DNA of 20,002 bases from positions 1 through 20,002 of IMG/VR virus record IMGVR_UViG_3300040801_000841. One strand, given 5' to 3'. Source of the stretch: a virus. The position numbers and the translations under genes were made by a program. The first letter of the stretch is position 1, and each line of letters begins with the position of its first letter. The notes below the pieces were generated by a model, which saw only the letters and a program-made list of their open reading frames with translations, did no database searches and was not told the DNA's origin. Of the stretch, positions 5,769 through 15,600 are shown in pieces.

Positions 5769-8050
5769 GTCTTGGCCATGCTGTAGGCGATTTAAAGGTT
5801 TTTCTCGGATTGGATGTCACTGGATTTCAAAAGGGGGCAAAATCCGCAGAACAATCTATGCTTAATTTGGATAAGAGAGCACGTTCTCTTGGGAATGCCA
5901 TCACTGGTTTTCTGTCTGCCTACGCACTTCAAAGAGTTGGACGTTCCTTATTGGAAATTGGTTTGCTTAATCAGCAAATTGATGTTTCTATGAAGGCTGT
6001 TATTGGGACTTATAAAGAAGCTGCTGAAGATATAAGTTATGTAAGAACTGAATCAGAAAGACTTGGTTTGGTTTATACCGCTCAAATTCTGGACTTTAGG
6101 CTTCTTACTGCTGCTGCACAAGGTACTGCTTTAGCTGGAAAAGATGTTAGAGATGTTTTTACTGCTTTAGGTACGATGGGAACGGTTCTTCAGCTTCCTG
6201 CTGATACCATTTCCGGTGCCGTATATGCCATTCAACAGATGATTTCAAAAGGGACTGTGCAGTCTGAAGAACTCCGGGGGCAATTAGGTGAGCGGCTTCC
6301 TGGTGCTTTTCAAATTGCAGCCAGAGCTATGAAAATGACAACTGCTGAATTGTCGGATTTCATGGCTGAAGGTAAGTTGATGGCAGATGAGTTTATCCCG
6401 GCTTTTTCTGCTGAAGTTATGAATATGCTTGGTAAGGACGTTCCTGCTGCTGCTAAAATGGCCCAATCTGAGTTGAATAGACTTTCTAATTTAATTTATG
6501 ATATTGGTTCTTCTATAGCAAGCAGTGAGGTAATGAGGGAGTTTGCCAGGGCGATTCAAGACGTAAATATAGCTGTACGGGAATGGTATTTTGCAAATGA
6601 AGATGTAATTCAACAAAATATAGTTAAGGCAATAGATAATATTCGGTGGGCGTTTAGGGAGTTAGGGGATGTCATAAAAACGCTAAATGAACTCCCAGAC
6701 GGGCCGTTTGATTTTTTTCAAAGGGTTTTATCTGGTGGTGCTATTGGTATGTTAGTTGGAAATCCAGCACTCGGTGCTTTTGCTGGGGCTATTTATGATC
6801 TTGTGCAGAGGATTAAAGAATTTCAAAAGGAACTTGAAGAAACAAATCCAGAATTAAAGAACTTTACTGGTGAAATAGAAAAACAGATTCATGGGCTTTT
6901 TGGACTTGAATGGCAAATTGAGAAAATCCAACAGAGGTTAAAAAGTCCATTTCATTTTAGATCTGATGAGGAAGAACTGAAAAGTCTTCAAAGTAGGTTG
7001 GAGACTTTGAAAATCACTCTTGATAATATTTACAATGCAGACTCTAAGTCCGATCCAGATAGAGACAGATTTTTTGGGATGAAGGAGGCTAAAGGTCGGG
7101 TTGGTTCTTCTTACATGGCCGCTGTTGAAAGTCAGGCTAAAGCTGAAAAATTAAGAGAAAAAGAACTCAAACGGTTGAAAAAACTTGCGGATGAGAGACA
7201 AAAGGAACTTGATCGAATCCGTAAGATGAATGATGATTATTGGAATGCCCTTGCTTCTTCTTATGGTCCATATAAAGAAGACCCGGATAGAGAAAGGCTG
7301 AACGGTTTAAAAGAGGCTGAAACAAGAGTAAAGGCCTTGTATGAGGCTTCTCAAAGACTCCAAACCTTAATGACCGTAATGGGTCAGGCAGATGAAGATT
7401 ATGTAAGTGGAAATTGGATTCTTGCTCTTAAACAAGGTGCTGATGAGTATGGGGATAGCATCAAAGATACTTTTACACAGATCAAAGAGATCGGGGTAAA
7501 TGCTTTCAAGAGCCTTGAAGACACAATGGTAAACTTTTTTATGACGGGCAAACTTGAAGCTGCGGATTTCTTCAGATCTATCGCAGAAGATATGGCAAGA
7601 TTGATGGTCAGGCAGAACATTACAGGACCACTCGCTCAATTAGCCGGTACTGGTTTGAGTATGCTGTTTAGTTCTTCTGACGGTTATAGGGGAGCCGGTA
7701 CACGAGGGGTTCTTCCAGGTAGTCCTAATTGGCACGCCAACGGTGGGATAATTACAGAGCCGATAGTTGGAAGAGGACTTAGAACCGGCAGAACACATGT
7801 TTTTGGTGAGGATGGGGATGAATTGATTACTCCTTTATCTGGGAATAGAGGAGGAGGATCTTCTGGTGGAAGTAATGTTCAGGTGATAGTTAACAACCAT
7901 AGCAACCAACCAGCTACAATAAATGAAACTCAGACCGGCGATGGGATGCGGCAGATCATGGTTACAATCGGCAACGACATCCGGCGCATGGGTCCGGTGG
8001 GACAAGCTATCGGTAGTCGGTTTGGACTTTCAGCGCGAGGGATAGCATAA
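5765..8050 (+). CDS. Tail tape measure protein
   Basis: 761 residues. The ATG overlaps the upstream stop (ATGA). Residues about 60-215 carry the tape-measure N-terminal domain: the stretch around LQLPADTISGAVYAIQQMIS, then SKGTVQSEELRGQLGERLPG and AFQIAARAMKMTTAEL, is nearly textbook. The middle (about 330-560) is a charged helical/coiled-coil region with a duplicated segment (see the repeat entry). Residues about 560-760 resemble the lambda gpH C-terminal end: ADFFRSIAEDMARLMVRQN, a Gly-rich loop, GGIITEP, and VFGEDGDELITPL. The protein sets tail length and is ejected ahead of DNA. By the usual ~0.15 nm per residue, the tail would be about 110-115 nm long, a short siphovirus tail. Confidence 0.92.
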   Translation: MSLGHAVGDLKVFLGLDVTGFQKGAKSAEQSMLNLDKRARSLGNAITGFLSAYALQRVGRSLLEIGLLNQQIDVSMKAVIGTYKEAAEDISYVRTESERLGLVYTAQILDFRLLTAAAQGTALAGKDVRDVFTALGTMGTVLQLPADTISGAVYAIQQMISKGTVQSEELRGQLGERLPGAFQIAARAMKMTTAELSDFMAEGKLMADEFIPAFSAEVMNMLGKDVPAAAKMAQSELNRLSNLIYDIGSSIASSEVMREFARAIQDVNIAVREWYFANEDVIQQNIVKAIDNIRWAFRELGDVIKTLNELPDGPFDFFQRVLSGGAIGMLVGNPALGAFAGAIYDLVQRIKEFQKELEETNPELKNFTGEIEKQIHGLFGLEWQIEKIQQRLKSPFHFRSDEEELKSLQSRLETLKITLDNIYNADSKSDPDRDRFFGMKEAKGRVGSSYMAAVESQAKAEKLREKELKRLKKLADERQKELDRIRKMNDDYWNALASSYGPYKEDPDRERLNGLKEAETRVKALYEASQRLQTLMTVMGQADEDYVSGNWILALKQGADEYGDSIKDTFTQIKEIGVNAFKSLEDTMVNFFMTGKLEAADFFRSIAEDMARLMVRQNITGPLAQLAGTGLSMLFSSSDGYRGAGTRGVLPGSPNWHANGGIITEPIVGRGLRTGRTHVFGEDGDELITPLSGNRGGGSSGGSNVQVIVNNHSNQPATINETQTGDGMRQIMVTIGNDIRRMGPVGQAIGSRFGLSARGIA
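7052..7360 (+). repeat. Duplicated helical segment inside the tape measure
   Basis: Two similar blocks about 76 residues apart: residues 430-457 begin DPDRDRFFGMKEAKGRV and residues 506-532 begin DPDRERLNGLKEAETRV, each followed by a Tyr/Ala/Glu-rich helix. The stretch between them is a Lys/Glu/Arg-rich coiled coil. This looks like an internal duplication that lengthened the tape measure. Confidence 0.65.
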
Positions 8051-8051
8051 A

Positions 8052-8402
8052 ATGGCAACCTGGCCCGGTACACTCCCTCAAGACTTTTTGGTTGATGGCT
8101 ATCAAGAATCCCCACCGGATAACTTGATTCGTCAAACAATGGAAGTTGGACCACCGAAAGTAAGAAGGCGGCAAACATCAGCCCCAAGGATTGTTCAGGC
8201 TGCACAAATATTGAATGCGACTGAGCTTGGTTATTTGGAAACATTCGTCGTGACTACTACCTCATACGGTGCGGATCAGTTCGATATGCCACATCCGCGT
8301 TCAGGATCTACAGTTTACGCAAGGTTTTTTAAAATGCCAACTTACACCGCTCTTAGTCCTGGGATTTGGAGAGTTGGCTATCAATTTGAGATCCTACCAT
8401 GA
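8052..8402 (+). CDS. Minor tail protein, gpM-like
   Basis: 116 residues, starting 1 nt after the tape-measure stop. The start MATWPGTLPQDFLVDGYQES and the following PPKVRRRQTSAPR are typical of a small conserved gene found straight after the tape measure in many lambda-like tail modules. Later strands (FDMPHPRSGSTVYARFFKMP, WRVGYQFEILP) suggest the split beta-barrel seen in distal-tail proteins. Likely forms the first ring below the tube (lambda gpM or distal-tail equivalent). Function is inferred mostly from position and family appearance. Confidence 0.62.
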   Translation: MATWPGTLPQDFLVDGYQESPPDNLIRQTMEVGPPKVRRRQTSAPRIVQAAQILNATELGYLETFVVTTTSYGADQFDMPHPRSGSTVYARFFKMPTYTALSPGIWRVGYQFEILP

Positions 8403-8872
8403 GTAGAACAGTATCTGCCACTTTTCGTGCTGCTGCTTACGCGCAACAAACCAGTGAGGTCTTTCTTTTTATCTTGCAGCTCGACCATGAGGATTTGGAA
8501 ACTCCGATTCGTGTGGTCAATAATCAAACAGCAATTACCAGCGGTGGGAATGAATATACCCCATTTCCGTTTATGATCGACTTTCCGCAAGATGACCCGG
8601 AAGAACTACCACAGGTGAGGCTGACCATTGATAACTGCGCCCGTGAGCTTACGGCTTCTATCAGGGCTTTGGATAGCGCACCTACAGCGACTTTATCCGT
8701 GGTATTGGCCAGCACCCCCAACGTGATTGAAGCGGGGCCGATGGTGTTTTCAATGCAGAGTATTTCTATATCAGCAACATCTATCTCCGCTATTTTGGCG
8801 GCGGAGGATATGCTCAACGCAATATATCCGAAGGACAGCATTACACCAGCAAACTTTCCGGGGGGATTCTGA
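8399..8872 (+). CDS. Minor tail protein, DUF1833/gpL-like
   Basis: 157 residues, overlapping the previous gene by 4 bases. Recognisable DUF1833 features: an N-terminal helix FRAAAYAQQTSEVFLFIL, a DLETPIRVVNN strand, NEYTPFPFMIDFPQDDPEELP with the acidic turn, then VRLTIDN, and a C-terminal ITPANFPGGF. The family is regularly located between the gpM-like and the NlpC/P60-like tail-tip genes and corresponds to the N-terminal half of lambda gpL. There is no cysteine cluster like that of the lambda gpL C-terminal iron-sulfur domain. Confident on family, moderate on role. Confidence 0.75.
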   Translation: MSRTVSATFRAAAYAQQTSEVFLFILQLDHEDLETPIRVVNNQTAITSGGNEYTPFPFMIDFPQDDPEELPQVRLTIDNCARELTASIRALDSAPTATLSVVLASTPNVIEAGPMVFSMQSISISATSISAILAAEDMLNAIYPKDSITPANFPGGF

Positions 8873-9282
8873 TGATCCCCGCCTGGGTCGCAGATTATGT
8901 TAACATCCCCTTTAAAAATAAGGGAAGGGATAGAACTGGTGCTGATTGCTACGGCTTATGTAGGCTTGTTGCGCTTGAGCATGATGGGGTTTTGATGCCG
9001 AGTTATCTGGATCAATACGAGGACGCAAACTACGAGAGAACTGCACATATTGTGAGTGATTTAAGTAGGCTTGATTTTATCAAAGTCCCAAACCCAGAAG
9101 TAGGTGCGATGGTGGTACTGCTGGTCAAGGGTTTACCGTGGCATGTAGGGAGAATTGTTTCAGAAGATTTTCATTTTTTGCATACCATGAGGCGGCTTGG
9201 ATCATCGGTTATTGAGCAGCTTTATACTCTTACATGGCCTGAAAGCAAAATAGTTGGTTTCTATCGCTATGCCAGATTCTAA
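8872..9282 (+). CDS. NlpC/P60-like tail-tip peptidase (gpK-like)
   Basis: 136 residues. The start overlaps the previous stop by one base (TGATG). RTGADCYGLCRLV (residues 21-33) contains the NlpC/P60 nucleophile cysteine (C26) in the usual 'D-C-(Y/W)-G-L' setting. PWHVGRI (89-95) supplies the catalytic histidine (H91), and HFLHT (101-105) may give the third polar residue. Such proteins cleave peptidoglycan stem peptides, or serve in tip assembly, at the tail tip during infection. The lambda gpK N-terminal JAB/Mov34 domain is absent, so this is the stand-alone form. The catalytic pair is present; enzymatic activity is inferred. Confidence 0.82.
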   Translation: MIPAWVADYVNIPFKNKGRDRTGADCYGLCRLVALEHDGVLMPSYLDQYEDANYERTAHIVSDLSRLDFIKVPNPEVGAMVVLLVKGLPWHVGRIVSEDFHFLHTMRRLGSSVIEQLYTLTWPESKIVGFYRYARF

Positions 9283-12200
9283 TACTGAGAAATCCCTCCA
9301 ACTTGTCGCTTGTCCGCGCCCGTTTTCGGACATTCAGGTGGTGCGACAAATAGATGCTGGTGGGACGGTTGCGGAAATCTTGATCGCAAACGGCATGGTT
9401 GATATTTTAAGCGGCCATCTTGTAGATGCTCGGATTGAGATTGACGGCGTTGAAGTGCTGCCTGAATGGTGGAGCAGGGTTCGTCCAAAATCCGGCCACC
9501 TGATGACTGTAAGGGCTATTCCTGCGGGCGGTGGTGATGGCGGCGGCAAAGACGTTATGCGGGCCGTCTTGATGATCGGCGTTATCGCTGCTTCAATCTG
9601 GGTTGGTGGTCTTGGTTTTGCTGCGGCCCCGTATCTTGGGGGCGCTCTTGGTGTATTGGGTTCCCTTGCAGTCAATGCTTTAATTCCACCATCGGCCGAG
9701 GACAACCAAAACAAGGCTATTACCACCAGTAGGGGCAACTCAATTACCGGCACCCGAAACACTTTTGTTCCATACGGGCCGGTTCCGCAAGTCTTCGGAA
9801 AGCGGTTGATATATCCACAATATGCCGCAGCACCTTACGCCGAATATATTGGCGATGAGCAATACATGCGGCTGCTCTTTCTCATAGGTTATGGCTACTA
9901 CGATTTAACTGACCACAAGATCGGTGCCACGGCCATCGCCAGCTATGATGACGTTGAAACGCAAGTCTATACCCCGGCCGCGCCATTGACGGCGGGCAAC
10001 GGGCTTTTCCCATCTACCGTTTACACCGAAACCTTGTCCATCGAACTTTTAAAAGATGCGGCTCATACCGAAACCACCCAGGAAGATTGCGACGAGATCC
10101 AGGTGGATATTTATTGGCCAATTGGGCTGTACTATTTGACTAACGATGGCAATCCGGCGCGGCTTTATAACAACTTCACCATCGAATATAGTCTGACCGG
10201 CGAGGACGATTGGACGAGCATCAGCGACACCAACGCCAGGGCCAAGATAACTCGGCCGTTCACAAAGACATTTCGGGTTACGGTTACAAATGGTCAGTAC
10301 GATGTCCGGGTTACGCGCCTGACCGATGACGGTGACAGCGAAAGCAACAAGCACTACGACACCACCTATTGGACGGCGCTCAGGACCGTCACTCACAAGG
10401 CGGCGGTGGAGCTGGACACTTGCACCTATGTGGCGATGCGGATCAGGGCCAGCGGGCAGCTAAATGGGGTTATTGACCAATACAACGTGGTAGCGACCCG
10501 CAAGCTGCCCATTTACAACACCGGGACCAGTACTTGGAGTGCGGTCACGGCCACGCGAAATGCGGCTTGGGCTTACTGTGAGGTTTTGCGCGGGGTAGCG
10601 AATAGATTGGCCGTGGCCGATAGTAGGCTGGACCTTACCACTATTGCTGCCTGGGCTGCCAGGATGGACACGGCGGGCTGGACCGTGGACATGGTGGTGG
10701 ACTACGAAACCACCCCTTTTGCTTTGATAAAGCGGATCGCTGCTGCCGGTCGGGCCTCCTACGGCATCCGCGATATGAAGTTTTCCGTGGTTGAGGACAT
10801 AGAACAGACCACGCCACGCCAGCACATCACGCCGCGCAACTCATGGGGGTTTTCGGCCGAGCGCACCTTTGTCGATTTGCCCCACTGCTTGCGGGTGCAG
10901 TTTCACTCCGAGGACTTGGAGGGTTACGCCGAGGATGAGCTGTTTGTCTATGCCGATGGGTACACCAGCGCCAACGCGACGAAGTTTGAAACCCTCAGAA
11001 TTGACGATATCGTAGACCCCGACCTGGCATGGAAGATCGGTCGTTATCACATAGCGCAAGCCATCCTGCGGCCCTGGAAATACACCGCCAGCATGGACCC
11101 CGAGCATCTTGTCACCACCAGGGGCGACTTGGTGCGCCTGCAACACGACTCAATCTTGGCGGCCCTCGGGCGGGCGCGCGTCAAGACGGTCACGCTAAAC
11201 GGCAGCAGTCAGGCCACGGCTATCACTATTGACGATGCTGTGACCATGGCGGCCGGGACCACTTACGGGGTGCAGATCCGCAAAAAGACAGGGGTTGAGG
11301 TTACATCCACGGTCAATACTGTGGCGGGGGAAAATACAACCTTGACTTTTTCATCCCCAATTGCAGCCGAGAGCGTGCCGGAAGTCGGCGATTTAATTTT
11401 ATTCGGTGAAAGCGGCGAGGAGAGTTTCGACTGCATCATCAAGTCGATCCGGCCGGGGGCGGACCTGACGGCTACCTTGGAATTGCTGGACGCCGCCCCG
11501 GATATTCACGATGCGGATACCGGAGAGATCCCCGCCTATGATCCCAACGTCACGCTGCCGCCCGAGCTTAACCGGGTATCGCCGCCAGCGCCCAGCATTA
11601 TATCGGTATCCACGCAGCACAGCTTGGACGAGAGTCACGGGCCAGCGGGGCGGCTTGAGGTGGTCGTTTATTGGAGCGTGTCGCCGCCGAGCCTGTTTCA
11701 GCCACCCGTTTACTATTTTCAGGCCGAATATACTTATGCCCCCGAAGATGGGACCGAGAGTCAGGGACCGTGGCGGCGTATCGCGGACATCCCAGCCGAC
11801 CAACGTGCTGCGTTTTTTCCGGTGGACTTGGGGGCGATTTATGATTTCCGCGTTCGGTCGGTATCGGCGCAGGGCGGGGTGAGTGCTTGGGATACTTATG
11901 ACGATTACACGGCCAGTGTCGATTCGTGGGTAGGGGTCAACGTCGCGGGCCTTCAGGTGCTTGGTGGTGGAACGTCTTGGACTGGCCGGGACTGCAATAT
12001 TGAGTGGACCGCTACGACCCACAGCCGGGCGCGGGGATATAAGATAGTTGTCGCCAATACCTCTACCAGCGCTGTTTTACGCGAGGAATATGTGGAGGGG
12101 ATCAATAATACCCACTACGAATACACATATTCCATGAATTACGAGGACACCGGCGGCGGGCCGTTGCGGGCGCTCACCTTCTACGTCTATGTCTATGACG

Positions 12201-12652
12201 TTTTCGGAACGCTTTCAAGCTCCGACCCCGGCGACCTGGCAACCTTGGCCGCCACTAATCCGGCCCCGGATATGAGTTCCGGCACCCCTACCGTCACAGC
12301 CATGACGCGGGGGTTAAAATGGGATTGGCGGGCCATCTCCCCTTCTGATGCAGACCTGTCGAGCTTTACCTTATATGTTTCCAAGACCCAGAGCGATGTC
12401 ACCAATATGGAGGCATCGGCCATCGCGGCGACGGTGGGGCCAAAAGAAAAGGTCTGGCACACGTGGGTTTTGGACCCTGGGGACACCTATTACGGGCGGG
12501 TGCTGCCCTATGATGATTTCGGAGCCGGGGTGCCGAGCCAGATCACCAGCGAGGAACCCATCAGGCTCTCCAGCGAGGACGTTTTAGAGGAGCTGGCATA
12601 CTCCATCACGATTACCGATAGCGACGGCCACGTATGGCCGGAGGCGACTTGA
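9269..12652 (+). CDS. Central tail hub / host-specificity protein (TipJ/gpJ-like)
   Basis: 1127 residues from the ATG at 9269 (a TTG at 9254 would add five residues; neither has a clear ribosome site). The N-terminus has the GVEVLPEWWSRVRPK block (60-74), a glycine run GGGDGGG (87-93) and a hydrophobic segment (about 98-140), which is characteristic of TipJ-type hubs that fuse a gpI-like part to gpJ. Next come hub beta-domains with GTRNTFVPYGPVPQVFGKR. The C-terminal third contains three fibronectin-III-like units (about 768-890, 890-990, 995-1098). The chain stops without the usual hub C-terminal segment, which instead appears in the next gene. It forms the tail tip that plugs the tube and carries receptor-binding proteins. 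Notably GC-richer than the genes before it. Confidence 0.8.
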   Translation: MPDSNTEKSLQLVACPRPFSDIQVVRQIDAGGTVAEILIANGMVDILSGHLVDARIEIDGVEVLPEWWSRVRPKSGHLMTVRAIPAGGGDGGGKDVMRAVLMIGVIAASIWVGGLGFAAAPYLGGALGVLGSLAVNALIPPSAEDNQNKAITTSRGNSITGTRNTFVPYGPVPQVFGKRLIYPQYAAAPYAEYIGDEQYMRLLFLIGYGYYDLTDHKIGATAIASYDDVETQVYTPAAPLTAGNGLFPSTVYTETLSIELLKDAAHTETTQEDCDEIQVDIYWPIGLYYLTNDGNPARLYNNFTIEYSLTGEDDWTSISDTNARAKITRPFTKTFRVTVTNGQYDVRVTRLTDDGDSESNKHYDTTYWTALRTVTHKAAVELDTCTYVAMRIRASGQLNGVIDQYNVVATRKLPIYNTGTSTWSAVTATRNAAWAYCEVLRGVANRLAVADSRLDLTTIAAWAARMDTAGWTVDMVVDYETTPFALIKRIAAAGRASYGIRDMKFSVVEDIEQTTPRQHITPRNSWGFSAERTFVDLPHCLRVQFHSEDLEGYAEDELFVYADGYTSANATKFETLRIDDIVDPDLAWKIGRYHIAQAILRPWKYTASMDPEHLVTTRGDLVRLQHDSILAALGRARVKTVTLNGSSQATAITIDDAVTMAAGTTYGVQIRKKTGVEVTSTVNTVAGENTTLTFSSPIAAESVPEVGDLILFGESGEESFDCIIKSIRPGADLTATLELLDAAPDIHDADTGEIPAYDPNVTLPPELNRVSPPAPSIISVSTQHSLDESHGPAGRLEVVVYWSVSPPSLFQPPVYYFQAEYTYAPEDGTESQGPWRRIADIPADQRAAFFPVDLGAIYDFRVRSVSAQGGVSAWDTYDDYTASVDSWVGVNVAGLQVLGGGTSWTGRDCNIEWTATTHSRARGYKIVVANTSTSAVLREEYVEGINNTHYEYTYSMNYEDTGGGPLRALTFYVYVYDVFGTLSSSDPGDLATLAATNPAPDMSSGTPTVTAMTRGLKWDWRAISPSDADLSSFTLYVSKTQSDVTNMEASAIAATVGPKEKVWHTWVLDPGDTYYGRVLPYDDFGAGVPSQITSEEPIRLSSEDVLEELAYSITITDSDGHVWPEAT

Positions 12653-12656
12653 CGAT

Positions 12657-15600
12657 ATGACGAATTATTACATAGACCCCGATGACGGCACCAGCGGCGG
12701 AGCCGGAACCTTCGCCGACCCGCTCGATTCCTGGGCAAACCTGCCGAGCATGTCTGAATCGGATTGTGTCTACTTTTTATGCGGAACCACTTTTACTGCG
12801 CCAGACCGTCTACGCATACAATGGAGCGGCACCGAGGCCAACCCAGCTGTAATCGGAGCTTATTATTCAGACGGTGGGTCACCAGCGGCAGCGGTTCATG
12901 GTGTCAATGGAGATGGCCGTCCGATTATCAGCGGAAGCAACTATACTATCCCGGCAAACGACTCTTACCAAGGCTTAATACATATTTCCGGCGAGTACGG
13001 TTATATTACGATAGAAAATATTGAGGTATATCGTTCCGGTGATGTAGGTGTGTATCTCACTGGGAATTACACAGCAGACTCCCCACACAATATCACGATC
13101 TCGAACGTATATATCAACGGATCTTGGGGGTCTGGTATTTATTGCAACAAAGTCGCATATGCCTATGTGACTGTTGAGGATTGCGAGGTTTACCACCACA
13201 ATCACAGGGTTCCTACTGTTGGCGGGAATTGGGGGGCTGGGATTAGTTTCGTTAACAGCCCATACGCAAACGCTACAGTCAGGAGAAACTACGTTCACGA
13301 GGGTTACGGCGAGGGCATATCTTCCACAAGAGTCGTGCAGCTTTCAGTTGCCGATCATTGCGGCCACGTTACAGTGGAGGATAACCTTATTTGGAATAAT
13401 CGCCGCGTTTCAATCTATTTTAACTCAACCGAATATAATATAGCCAGAAGAAATATCGCTATAGGTGCTGGCCCCAGTGTTGTGATAAGCGCTGGCACCG
13501 AAGAGGGCCGCGGTTGGAACGCCAGTGGGATTACGGTTAATTCAGAAGTTAGAACAACGCCCCTTTCGAATGTGGTTAATTACAACACAGTTTATAATAA
13601 TATTGTTGTCGGTCATGCAACGGGCTTCACCTTCGGCTCTGCTTACACCGAAAACGCAAGCTCTACCGGAAACAAATTTTATAATAATACAGCCATCGCC
13701 AATTTAAGAAACTACAGCATATCATCTGAGATCGGAAGTAACACGCTCTCAGGAATAGAGTTTAAGAACAACATCAGTCTATGCCCGTCAGACTCAACCT
13801 CTGTCGATGTGCGCGATAACTATACATGGATCGCCACAAAATCCGGCTTGGTGATTGATTATAACTCTTGGCACAGCCAGCCGTCGAATTGGGCTGGTGA
13901 CAATGATGTTCAAACCGATGGGAATTGGACCCAAATCGCCGGGTTTCAATCTCTGACCGCACCAATAGATATTGATGTTTTGCAACCGCTTGAAATTTGC
14001 TCCGCTGTTGGGGCCGCAACGCCTCTGGGAAGTCCGTACAACCTCAAAATCGCGGATACAAGCACCTATGACGTAGGCCCGCCGCTTGCGATTGATGTTG
14101 ACACGGTAGAAAACGACACGGACCTGGGGGCGATCCCATTTCAGGGTACGACATCAACAGGATATGAATATGTTGGGTATTATACCAGCAGCGGGGAACC
14201 AACATCTAATCCGAGTATAGAAACATACCTTGCCGATGATCGCACCTATCTTAGAAAGTGGACTGCGACCGAAGACGGGACCGCCAGATCGGTGCGTTTT
14301 TATGTGGCCGATACGTGGGATTCAAACGCCACATGGGTTGTTGCTTATAAAGATGCGGTTGGCGCCGGGAATTTATCCATCTTGGGTTATGCGGCCATTG
14401 AAGACCCAAGTGTAACGGACGATTGGACTGCGGCATACACAATATCTGCGCCCCCTGGAGGCGATCTTGGCTTTAGCTCTGGCGACGATCTGTATTTCGG
14501 ATTTGCGGTTGATCCTGTCGGGGCCGAAACCTGCGAAACGGCACGGGAGAACACCGGCACGAACGCGCTGCATTATATCACAACATCACTCGCAAGTGGT
14601 GTTTTGCTCGAAATTGATGTCGGGGATGTAAATGTGTCGGCTGTAAGCTTTGAATTGCCTTTTGTTTTGGAGTATTCGGTTGGTGGGGCGGTTTCTGATA
14701 CAACCGATCCGACCGTGGCGATAATTACCCCGGCCGATGATCCTTACACAGCTACGGGGCTGCACAACGTAACGGTTGCTGGGGTTGCCTCTGATGTTTC
14801 CGGGATCTCTTTGGTCGAGTGGGAAACGACTCACGGAGGGGCTGGGACTGCTCTTGGCACGACAGAATGGACGGCATTGGATGTTCCAATATCTTCCGGG
14901 GCCACCACGATCACGATAACCGCTACAGACGCGGCGGGGAACGATGACGATGATACTATCGTCGTCAATTTTGCTGGGCCAACGGGCGGGGTGTTGCTCG
15001 GTTATGATGACGAGGATTCAAGTGGGATTCCTACCACAACCCCTGACTATATTTCTATAACAGATGCCCCCCGGCATTATTTTAGGGTGCCCGAAACAAC
15101 CACCGAGGCCGGTATGATCTCCGGGGTCTATTTTTACGCCGGGGCAACATGGGACCCGCTGGCGGCATGGGTGGCGGTTTATCAATATCATAGCAGTTCC
15201 GTATATGAGCTTTTAGGATATGCTGAGATCGGTGAGGTTGCATACGAAGCCTGGAATTTTGTGCCTATTACAACGCCAGCAGCAGGAAAGAGCCTAATTT
15301 TTGAATCCGGGACCGTTCTTGTTCCGTCTCTGGTTTTGTCCTGCGACGAGAACAATCAAGTCTATTACGGAAGGGACTACCCTGCTGCCGAAAACACTCT
15401 TTTTGCATCAACTGCGATTGGAAGCGTTCCCACCAGCGCATTTTTGACAGCCGGTTTATCCACCAGTCTTTTCGACCGGGCGATCACCATTTGCTATGTG
15501 CCAACCAGCTTAGACGTTACCGACCCGGTGGTGACGATCACCAGCCATACCAGCCCCTATAGTGCCGGGACCGCTCCGACCATCACCATCGCCGGGACAG

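Noticed and set aside
11399-12022. Long open frame on the minus strand within the hub gene (207 codons)
   Set aside because: It lies opposite GC-rich coding sequence, has no family-like residues or ribosome site, and all real genes run on the + strand.
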